From Bacteroidales bacterium (GTDB lineage: Bacteria > Bacteroidota > Bacteroidia > Bacteroidales > F082), in the NCBI GenBank assembly GCA_021647205.1, contig JAKIVD010000004.1, positions 98,316-162,315 on the forward strand: 64,000 nucleotides of DNA, given 5' to 3'. The first letter of the stretch is position 1, and the number at the start of each line of letters is the position of its first letter. Made by a program: the position numbers and the translations under genes. The notes below the pieces were generated by a model, which saw only the letters and a program-made list of their open reading frames with translations, did no database searches and was not told the origin of the DNA. Below, one piece after another: positions 56,213 through 62,916 of the stretch.

Positions 56213-56908
56213 TCAACCCGATTTGGAGACTTTCACCAGCCGCCCGTAATCGAGAATACTTATCGTTTTGCCATCCATGGAAATAATACCGTCTTTTTTG
56301 AATTCTGACAGCGTCCGTATGGTGTTCTCGGTGGTCATCGAAATCAGTTCGCCCACTTCACGCCTGGTAATGGGCATTCTAAAAGTATGCCCGTGGTATA
56401 TTTTATCAGCAAGAAAAAGCAGGATGTGGGCAATTCGTCCCTTTACTTGTTTTTGGTTGATCCTGAAACTGTTTTCAATTATTGTATCTGAAATATGACT
56501 CATCCGGTTCAATACCTTCAGGGCAAATGCACCGTTGCTGGCCACCAGGTTTTTTAGCACGGGCAATGCCACTTCGCAAACATGGGTTTCTTCCAGTGCG
56601 GAGATCGAATATTTATAAGTTGAATTGGAAAATATGCTGAGCAGGCTGATAAAATCACCGGGTTTGTTAATGCTTAAAATATGATCCTTCCCAAAATGGT
56701 CTGTTTTAAATAATTTTACCAGCCCCACACGCAGGTAGAGGAAGGATTTGATTTTGTCGCCTTCCTGTTTAATCAGCTCACCGCGCTGATAAATGTACTC
56801 GGTACGGGCACTGTTAACCTGCCCGTACTCTTTGTCGTTTAACTTGTCGTACAAAAGGTTGCGGTAGATACAGGACCTGCAGTTGATGATGTCGTTACTT
56901 GTCTTCAT
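56213..56908 (-). CDS. Crp/Fnr-family transcriptional regulator
   Basis: This 231-residue protein has a cyclic-nucleotide-type effector domain (about 25-140), a dimer helix and a C-terminal winged helix with TRREVGELISMTTENTIRTL; Glu and Arg of the recognition helix are at Crp-like positions. Near the N-terminus Cys10 and Cys13 (NCRSC) and Cys111 are the only cysteines, whereas FNR uses four for its [4Fe-4S] sensor. It is divergent from the SQR operon and a matching TATGA-N6-TCATA site lies 27 bp upstream of its start. It likely controls the sulfur genes in response to oxygen or redox state (inference). Confidence 0.9.
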   Translation of the reverse strand: MKTSNDIINCRSCIYRNLLYDKLNDKEYGQVNSARTEYIYQRGELIKQEGDKIKSFLYLRVGLVKLFKTDHFGKDHILSINKPGDFISLLSIFSNSTYKYSISALEETHVCEVALPVLKNLVASNGAFALKVLNRMSHISDTIIENSFRINQKQVKGRIAHILLFLADKIYHGHTFRMPITRREVGELISMTTENTIRTLSEFKKDGIISMDGKTISILDYGRLVKVSKSG

Positions 56909-56934
56909 TATAAATTAGCCGCAAATATAGTAAT

Positions 56935-56990
56935 TATGATTAATATCATATTAACAAATATTCATATCTAATTATGTAGATATATTTTTG
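56935..56990. promoter_or_regulatory. Crp/Fnr operator and SQR-operon -7 box
   Basis: TATGATTAATATCATA at 56935-56950 has the same arms as the site at 49291. TATTTTTG at 56983-56990 is a -7 box for the plus-strand SQR gene. The operator centre is about 54 bp upstream of the expected start, a position allowing activation; on the other strand it lies 27 bp from the regulator's own ATG, allowing autoregulation. Confidence 0.7.
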
Positions 56991-57040
56991 CAAATCCAAA
57001 ATAGTACTTAAATTATTAAAACCTAATTAACAATATATTT

Positions 57041-58270
57041 ATGAAAAAGTTATTAATATTAGGTGCGGGGACAGCCGGCACCATGATGGCCAATAAAATG
57101 CGCAACAACCTGGAGCGCGACGAGTGGGACATTACCATTGTCGATCAGTTCAAGACCCATTATTACCAGCCGGGTTTTTTGTTTATCCCGTTCGGGATGT
57201 ACACCAAAAAGGATGTGATTAAACCCAAGAGCGACTTTTTCCCTGTTGGTGTAAATGTAATCTTTTCTAAAATTGACAAGATCGTCGCCAAAGAAAACCA
57301 GGTGGTGCTTGACGACGGTGTTGTTTTGAAATACGATTACCTGATTATTGCCACCGGAACGCGTACCGCGCCCGAAGAAGTTGACGGCTTGAAAGACAAA
57401 CTGTGGTACAAACACATTTTTGATTTTTATACCATTGAGGGGGCTACTGCACTTGCCACCTATTTTAAATCATGGAAAGGTGGGAATTTAGTCGTCAATA
57501 TTGCCGAACTGCCTTACAAATGCCCCGTTGCCCCCCTTGAGTTCGTATTTTTTGCTGATGCCTTTTTTACCGAACGCGGCATGCGCGACAAAGTGAAGAT
57601 TACTTACGTTACTCCCATGTCGGGTGCGTTCACTAAACCACGGGCAACAAAAATGCTGGGCGACTTACTTGAACAGAAGAACATCGAGATTGTACCCGAT
57701 TTTAACATCATGGAAGTGAACAACGACGAGAAAAAGATTGTCGACTACGGTGGCACAGAGGTGCCTTTCGACTGTCTTGTTTCCGTCCCGACCAATATGG
57801 GCGATAAAATGATTGAGCGCAGCGGTTTGGGCGACGACATGAATTTTGTCCCGACCGACAAGCATACTTTACAACAAAAAGACTTTGAAAATATTTTTGT
57901 GATTGGTGATGCTTCCAACATCCCCACCTCAAAAGCCGGTTCTGTTGCCCACTTTTCTTCGGAGATACTGGAAGAGAACCTGATGTGTGCCATCGAAGGC
58001 AGGCCTTTTACAGCCAGTTTCGACGGCCATGCCAATTGCTATATCGAAACCGGTTATGGAAAAGGTACCCTGATTGATTTTAATTACGACACCGAACCCC
58101 TGCCCGGCTCTTTCCCCTTTCCGGGCATTGGCCCCTTTGGCCTGCTGAAGGTTTCCAGGATGAACCATTACGGCAAACTGCTTTTCCGCTGGATGTACTG
58201 GCACATCCTGCTCAAAGGAAAAGAAATGCCCATTGATTCGGAAATGCAGATGGCAGGTAAAAAACTTTAG
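57041..58270 (+). CDS. sqr: Sulfide:quinone oxidoreductase-like flavoprotein
   Basis: This 409-residue FAD protein matches the SQR family: ILGAGTAGTMMANKM at the N-terminus, IIATGTRTAPEEVDG, and the redox Cys161 in ELPYKCPVAPLEF. FVIGDASNIPTSKAGSVAHF binds FAD. Other cysteines are 245, 316 and 333; the second catalytic Cys cannot be fixed without an alignment. SQR oxidises sulfide to sulfane sulfur and reduces quinone. It opens an operon with DUF1641, TusE and DsrE2 genes. An older type of NADH dehydrogenase-like role is less likely given the context. Confidence 0.85.
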   Translation: MKKLLILGAGTAGTMMANKMRNNLERDEWDITIVDQFKTHYYQPGFLFIPFGMYTKKDVIKPKSDFFPVGVNVIFSKIDKIVAKENQVVLDDGVVLKYDYLIIATGTRTAPEEVDGLKDKLWYKHIFDFYTIEGATALATYFKSWKGGNLVVNIAELPYKCPVAPLEFVFFADAFFTERGMRDKVKITYVTPMSGAFTKPRATKMLGDLLEQKNIEIVPDFNIMEVNNDEKKIVDYGGTEVPFDCLVSVPTNMGDKMIERSGLGDDMNFVPTDKHTLQQKDFENIFVIGDASNIPTSKAGSVAHFSSEILEENLMCAIEGRPFTASFDGHANCYIETGYGKGTLIDFNYDTEPLPGSFPFPGIGPFGLLKVSRMNHYGKLLFRWMYWHILLKGKEMPIDSEMQMAGKKL

Positions 58271-58317
58271 ATCCTTTAGAAAAGATCTTTCATTTTCAAA
58301 ATTTTAAAGGAAATAAA

Positions 58318-59010
58318 ATGGACAATAAAAATATGCAGGAGCAGATTAACGAAATCAACCGAAAGCTCGACATCGTGCTTGAGGAAGTTATGGCTCAAAA
58401 AGAAACCAGGCAGTCGGTTGAAGACCTGACAGCGGATTTAACGGTTATCGGCAACGATGTTTTTTCCTCCGCAGTAACAGAACTCGACAATGCCGGTGTT
58501 GAACTGGATGGCGAAGCGGTAAAAATGCTGGTGCTGAAACTTATCAGGAACATCGACACCATCAACGAAATGTTTGAGATGATGGAAAGCGCCAACGACC
58601 TGCTCAAGGATATTTCACCCATTCTCCACCAAATGGGATTGGATGGCATAAAAATGATGAGTGAAATGGAGCAAAAAGGTTACATCGACTTCCTTAAGGA
58701 AGGGATGAAAATCATGGAGAACATCGTCAATCACTTTAAAATCGAGGATGTCAGGGACCTTGCCGATAATGCAGTTACCATCCTTGAAACCGTGAAGAGC
58801 CTTACCCAGCCCGAAATGCTGAAAGCAATGAACAGCGGATTGGTGGTTTACAAGAGTATTGATGTGCGGGGTGTCCCCGAGTACTCCCTCTTCAAGGCCA
58901 TGATGGCAATGAACTCGAAAGAAATGCGCCGCGGCCTCGGGTTTATGATAACCTTCCTTAAAAACATTGCCAAAGAAACCGAGAAAAGGGCAAACCTGGA
59001 AAAGTATTAA
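58318..59010 (+). CDS. DUF1641 protein
   Basis: This 230-residue alpha-helical protein matches DUF1641, often encoded next to SQR-like flavoproteins and FdhD-type genes. It starts with a coiled-coil-like stretch (QEQINEINRKLDIVLEEVMA), then the repeated helices SANDLLKDISPILHQMG and EDVRDLADNAVTILETVKS. It has no Cys, no signal and no membrane helix. A role as a partner or membrane-recruiting subunit of the SQR is likely but unproven. Confidence 0.82.
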   Translation: MDNKNMQEQINEINRKLDIVLEEVMAQKETRQSVEDLTADLTVIGNDVFSSAVTELDNAGVELDGEAVKMLVLKLIRNIDTINEMFEMMESANDLLKDISPILHQMGLDGIKMMSEMEQKGYIDFLKEGMKIMENIVNHFKIEDVRDLADNAVTILETVKSLTQPEMLKAMNSGLVVYKSIDVRGVPEYSLFKAMMAMNSKEMRRGLGFMITFLKNIAKETEKRANLEKY

Positions 59011-59067
59011 TACAGAAGAATACGGAACTATAAATTTATATTTAATCAATTTTAAATTATTTGAGTT

Positions 59068-59379
59068 ATGACAATAAAAACAATAGCAGGAGTAAATGTT
59101 GATGTAAATGATGAAGGATACATGAACGATGCTTCACAATGGAACAAAGAAGTTGCTGCCGGAATTGCAGCCGAAGAAAATGTTGAATTAACCGACCAGC
59201 ATTTTGAACTCTTTGAATGGATGCGCGAAAAAGTAGCCAATGGCGAAACCCTGACCCTTCGCGGAATTGGCAAATCAGGTGTTGTTGATGCCAAACAATT
59301 TTACAAGATGTTTCCCGGGGCACCCCTAAAAAAAGCAACTAAAATTGCCGGTGTCCCCAAACCAACATCTTGTATATAA
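59068..59379 (+). CDS. tusE: TusE/DsrC-family sulfur carrier with one cysteine
   Basis: This 103-residue protein has the DsrC/TusE fold: GYMNDASQWNKEVA, LRGIGKSGVVDAKQFYKMFP and the flexible arm KKATKIAGVPKPTSCI. The penultimate Cys102 (CysA) is present, while the position of the second DsrC arm Cys (CysB) is Thr91. With a single arm Cys it should act as a persulfide relay (TusE-like), not as the trisulfide substrate of dissimilatory sulfite reductase. It sits directly before a DsrE2-like gene, its likely partner. Confidence 0.9.
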   Translation: MTIKTIAGVNVDVNDEGYMNDASQWNKEVAAGIAAEENVELTDQHFELFEWMREKVANGETLTLRGIGKSGVVDAKQFYKMFPGAPLKKATKIAGVPKPTSCI

Positions 59380-59397
59380 CCTGTAAAGACAAAACCC

Positions 59398-59901
59398 ATG
59401 GAAAAAGAAAAAAAGATGCCCTTGCAAAAAATCATGCTGATTTGCTCTAAGGGTACACTCGAAGATGTTTATGCCGCTCTTGTGATGGCAAATGGTGCTG
59501 TTATGGAAGGCATCGAAACCAAAATGTTCTTTACTTTTTTCGGCCTCGACGCCATTACAAAAAAGACAATGGACAAATTGCATACATCAACAGTAGGAAA
59601 CCCATCCATGCGGATGCCGGGCGGATTGCCTTTTCCCACAATGCTGGGCGGACTTCCGGGGGTAGAAGCTGGTGTTTCTAAAATGATGCGCAAGCAAATG
59701 GATGAGCTTGACATGCCCCCTGTAAGCGAGTTTCTTGAATTGATTACGGCCGGTGGCGGCGAAATTTATGCCTGTAAACTGGCTGCTGACATGTTTAAAC
59801 TCACCAAAGAAGACCTTTCCGATGAGGTGACTGACATCATTACCGTTGGCGACCTTTATGGAATGTGTGATGGTGAAGGTGTTCAAATTGTGTTTACCTA
59901 A
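59398..59901 (+). CDS. DsrE2-like sulfurtransferase
   Basis: This 167-residue protein matches the DsrE/DsrF/DrsH-like family, in particular DsrE2: KIMLICSKGTLEDVYAALVM at the start, a loop rich in Gly/Met/Pro (residues 67-88), and GGEIYACKLAADMF with the catalytic Cys126. Further cysteines are Cys16 and Cys157. DsrE2 proteins exchange sulfane sulfur with TusA or DsrC-type carriers. No membrane helix is obvious, unlike some DsrE2. It is 18 bp after tusE. Confidence 0.87.
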   Translation: MEKEKKMPLQKIMLICSKGTLEDVYAALVMANGAVMEGIETKMFFTFFGLDAITKKTMDKLHTSTVGNPSMRMPGGLPFPTMLGGLPGVEAGVSKMMRKQMDELDMPPVSEFLELITAGGGEIYACKLAADMFKLTKEDLSDEVTDIITVGDLYGMCDGEGVQIVFT

Positions 59902-60047
59902 GCTGGACAAGCCAGAAAATTTTAGGCGCTGATCCATACGCTCAGGTTTAACACAGATTGTTTTATGATAAAAGCTTCGCTTTTTCAATGACAAAGTTGT
60001 TGTCGAATCATAGTAAACCTGCGTGAATCAGCCTCAAATGAATTTAT

Positions 60048-60211
60048 AAAATTTCTGCCAAAAATGACAGAAGTTTTGTGTTAAGGTACTAAATTGCTGA
60101 ATGCCTGACCCGTTGGCTGGTCATGCCTGCGCAACCCTGGCAAAGACACAGTGTGCCAATCTGTTTTTAAATGAAAGCCTCTTTTGTGTAAGGGGCTTTT
60201 TCCTATTTTTG
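60048..60211 (+). terminator. Two hairpins and the tatC -7 box in a 328-bp gap
   Basis: In the gap 59902-60229 there is no gene. A 10-bp stem at 60048-60057/60068-60077 (AAAATTTCTG/CAGAAGTTTT) and a second at 60174-60181/60192-60199 (AAAGCCTC/GGGGCTTT) are terminator-like. TATTTTTG at 60204-60211 is a -7 box 18 bp before the tatC start. Confidence 0.55.
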
Positions 60212-60229
60212 GGCTTTCTTTAAAAGTCC

Positions 60230-61066
60230 ATGGAAGAACAGTCAACAAAAGACCGGAATAAAGAAACGGAAAAGGTGATGACCTTCTGGGATCACCTCGA
60301 CGAGTTGCGTTTGCACATCGTCAGATCGTTGATCGCTGTTGTTGTGCTGGCCATTGTTGCTTTTCTAAACCGCCAGTTTATTTTTGATTCGGTCATTTTA
60401 GCACCCAGCACTTCCAACTTTTTTACCAACCGTGCACTGTGTAGAATAGGGGAGTGGCTTTCCTTAAGTGCGCTGTGCGTCGACGACATGAAACTGGAAA
60501 TAATCAACATTAAAATGTCGGGACAATTTCTGACACACATGTACATTTCCATTGTTGCCGGTTTTATTTTCGCCTTCCCGTACGTGCTCTGGGAAATCTG
60601 GCGCTTTGTGCAACCTGCCATGCTCGAAAATGAACGGAAGTACTCGAAAGGCGGCTTGTTCACCAGTACCTTTTTGTTTTTACTCGGCATTCTGTTTAGT
60701 TATTACCTGATTGTTCCTTTGACGGTTAATTTTTTGGGGACCTATCAGGTGAGTGAAAGTGTGACAAACCAAATATCGCTGAGTTCTTATATCAGTACGG
60801 TGGTTTCGCTCACCTTTGCCGTCGGAGTTGTTTTTGAATTGCCCATCCTGGTTTACTTCCTGACGAAAATCGGAATCCTCACACCAGAATTTATGATAAA
60901 AAACCGGAAGTATATGTTCGTCATTTTATTGATACTTTCGGCCATTATCACACCCCCTGACATGTTTAGCCAGGTTTTGGTCGTTCTTCCGCTTGTCGGT
61001 CTTTACGAACTGAGCATTGGTGTGTCGAAAAGGGTGTACCGTAAGAACCTGGAAGAATTGAGCTAA
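60230..61066 (+). CDS. tatC: Sec-independent (Tat) translocase subunit TatC
   Basis: This 278-residue protein has six membrane segments and the conserved N-terminus MTFWDHLDELRLHIVRS with the family Glu in the first loops, plus FAFPYVLWEIWRFVQPAM, which binds twin-arginine signals. A loop insertion carries three residues of Cys-containing sequence (ALCRIGEW, SALCVDD). It is the receptor for Tat cargo such as the reductase subunit encoded at 49.5 kb. No tatA is adjacent. Confidence 0.95.
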   Translation: MEEQSTKDRNKETEKVMTFWDHLDELRLHIVRSLIAVVVLAIVAFLNRQFIFDSVILAPSTSNFFTNRALCRIGEWLSLSALCVDDMKLEIINIKMSGQFLTHMYISIVAGFIFAFPYVLWEIWRFVQPAMLENERKYSKGGLFTSTFLFLLGILFSYYLIVPLTVNFLGTYQVSESVTNQISLSSYISTVVSLTFAVGVVFELPILVYFLTKIGILTPEFMIKNRKYMFVILLILSAIITPPDMFSQVLVVLPLVGLYELSIGVSKRVYRKNLEELS

Positions 61067-61350
61067 TGACAGTTGTCGGACATCCGTTTCAATGCGAGTG
61101 CCCAATTATTTTTTCAAGCTCTTTTATACAGCGGCCACCAACGCAGATAAAACGAACAACACGACAAAGATTGCAGGTATACCGGCCGGCAGGCAGGCAA
61201 GGAAATGATTACTGTTTTCTCTGCCTCTTTGCGGGAAAAAATACGCGCGTGAATTAAATAATCCGATCTGTCTGTAAGGAATTGTTTTTGCTTGCGACTA
61301 AGATGGCGAAACTAATTTTTAAACACGTAATCATTTAACAAATTGAAATC

Positions 61351-61854
61351 ATGAAAAAAGAAATGAAGAAAATCAGTATCCTCAACGGAGCAGTTATTGC
61401 TTTTGTACTTGTAATGTTTACGGTACAGCCAATCAGTGCGGGCACAGTCTCAGATCAGGAAACAGTGGCCAATCTGGAGCAAAGTGCAGAAATGGCGGTA
61501 GTAGTTGCCCACCTCAATATTCTTGACGGAAAATGTGGCGAAGGTACTTCCGAAACAAAAAAGACAACCGAAACCAAAGCCAAAGCCACAGAAGGTAAAT
61601 GTGGCGAAGGCAAATGCGGAGAGGGCAAATGTGGCGCGGGTAAATGCGGCAGTGGCGATACAAAAGCCGAGAAGAAGGCTGTAACCAAAAGCACTTCCGA
61701 AGTTAAAGGAAAAACCTCAGAAGGAAAATGCGGAGAGGGCAAATGTGGTGAAGGAATGTCGAAAACAGAAAAATCTTCAACCGAAAAGTCAACATCCAAA
61801 AAAGCCAAAACCAGCGAAGGTAAATGTGGCGAAGGCAAATGCGGTGTCGCTTAA
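61351..61854 (+). CDS. hvfA: Secreted GKCG-repeat protein, HvfA-like RiPP metallophore precursor
   Basis: This 167-residue protein has a signal peptide (KISILNGAVIAFVLVMFT, ending near PISAG) and then Lys/Thr/Ser/Glu-rich segments carrying nine GKCG motifs, seven of them EGKCG. All nine cysteines of the mature part lie in these motifs. EGKCG repeats are the modification sites of HvfA/bufferin-type RiPPs, in which an MNIO (DUF692) enzyme converts Cys into copper-binding oxazolone-thioamide groups. HvfA proteins usually have one or two such motifs at the C-terminus; nine spread in three blocks is unusual. No DUF692 gene is in this window. Without modification it could simply be a thiol-rich metal buffer. 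Confidence 0.75.
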   Translation: MKKEMKKISILNGAVIAFVLVMFTVQPISAGTVSDQETVANLEQSAEMAVVVAHLNILDGKCGEGTSETKKTTETKAKATEGKCGEGKCGEGKCGAGKCGSGDTKAEKKAVTKSTSEVKGKTSEGKCGEGKCGEGMSKTEKSSTEKSTSKKAKTSEGKCGEGKCGVA

Positions 61855-61887
61855 TTTGAAACTATGTCCTGATTATTAATCGGGTTT

Positions 61888-61967
61888 AAAAAGGCTGTCT
61901 TAAGGTTCATCATCGATTGGCCATTGCGTGCTGATTATTGTGGAAGAACTGTCTGACAGCTTTTTTT
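61888..61967 (+). terminator. Hairpin between the GKCG gene and the DoxX gene
   Basis: GCTGTC at 61894-61899 can pair with GACAGC at 61955-61960, extended by A's pairing with the T-run 61961-61967. It may be a leaky terminator or attenuator that lowers DoxX expression relative to the precursor. Confidence 0.5.
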
Positions 61968-61987
61968 ATGCCTAAAAATTCAAGAAG

Positions 61988-62569
61988 ATGAAAAGTAAAA
62001 TGTTAAAAATCCCCGATACACTCACCGAAAAAATGAACATGCTTCGCGACATTCCGTTACTGGGAATAAGATTGCTGCTTGCTTACGCCTTTTACGGGCC
62101 GGCCATGGAAAAGTGGAACAACATGGAAGCCACCATTGCCTGGTTTGGAAACCCCGATTGGGGGCTTGGCCTTCCTTTCCCCGAACTGAATGCGTACATG
62201 GCTGCCACTACAGAGATGGTTGGTGTTGTCTTGCTGGTCTTTGGAATTGGTACCAGGTTGATTTCAATCCCGATGATGTTCGTCATGCTGATGGCCTGGT
62301 TTACCGTGCACATTGATCATGGCTGGCTGGCTATCGCGAGTTCTTCGGCCGACCCCGGTGTGGCCGACCGGCTGAATATGGCCAAAGAAATCTTAAAGGA
62401 AAACGGTAACTACAGTTGGCTGACCGAAAAGGGCAGTTTCGTTATCTTACAAAATGGTGTTGAGTTCGTTGCGACGTATATTGTGATGCTGCTCACCCTG
62501 ATTTCATTTGGCCCTGGAAAAATAAGTGTGGAAGGAATTTTGCGCTATGCAACCTTTGGAAAGAAATAG
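61988..62569 (+). CDS. DoxX/HvfX-like membrane protein
   Basis: This 193-residue protein has four membrane segments typical of the DoxX family: LGIRLLLAYAFYGPAMEK, MAATTEMVGVVLLVFGIGTR, then FVMLMAWFTVHIDHGWLAIA and a last helix near residue 165-182. The His pair in VHIDHGW resembles DoxX-like HvfX proteins that accompany HvfA-type precursors. It directly follows the GKCG gene on the same strand, which supports that pairing. The role may be in maturation, copper handling or quinone redox chemistry; this is not known. Confidence 0.75.
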   Translation: MKSKMLKIPDTLTEKMNMLRDIPLLGIRLLLAYAFYGPAMEKWNNMEATIAWFGNPDWGLGLPFPELNAYMAATTEMVGVVLLVFGIGTRLISIPMMFVMLMAWFTVHIDHGWLAIASSSADPGVADRLNMAKEILKENGNYSWLTEKGSFVILQNGVEFVATYIVMLLTLISFGPGKISVEGILRYATFGKK

Positions 62570-62656
62570 AGGTCTACCTCTTAAGTTAAACCTTTTATTC
62601 TTACAAAATCTTTAAAAAAACAAATATACAATTGGTGAAAATGGGCTGCCCGGCCG

Positions 62657-62677
62657 GGTGCTCAGTTCACCTTTTTT
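62657..62677 (+). terminator. Weak terminator after DoxX gene
   Basis: GGTG/CACC stem followed by six T's; a stronger GC-rich stretch (CCCGGCCGGG) lies just before it. Confidence 0.45.
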
Positions 62678-62812
62678 ATGCTTAGATAACGACATGATCT
62701 ATATTAAATATGGCATTTAAAAAAATCTGACATGTTAAAAGTATTTTTATTTTATTGCCAGTTTTTTCAATGATTTGTTATTTTTGCCGGTATTTTTTTC
62801 GGTAATGTTATG

Positions 62813-62838
62813 AAACTATGAATTATAGTTTATATTTG
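62813..62838 (+). promoter_or_regulatory. Palindrome overlapping a -7 box
   Basis: AAACTAT (62813-62819) and ATAGTTT (62825-62831) form a perfect 7-bp inverted repeat around GAATT, and its last base starts TATATTTG (62831-62838), a TAnnTTTG -7 box for the secreted-protein gene. A repressor or activator site is plausible. Confidence 0.5.
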
Positions 62839-62916
62839 CATGTGAAAAAAAACGAAGTTGAACCCTTTAAAATAAAAGAAAGCAATCTTAATTATTTAAT
62901 TTAAAACCTTTAACGT

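Noticed and set aside
59068..59901. Dissimilatory sulfite reductase pathway suggested by DsrC and DsrE-like genes
   Set aside because: No dsrAB, dsrMK or aprAB genes are present and the DsrC homologue lacks one of its two required cysteines.
61067..61350. Possible small gene between tatC and the GKCG gene
   Set aside because: A 63-codon frame starts here but has no start context, conserved motif or signal; treated as spacer.
61455..61838. Antisense frame rich in HLPSPHLPS repeats opposite the GKCG gene
   Set aside because: The repeats merely mirror the GKCG-coding repeats; the plus strand has the signal peptide and known motif.
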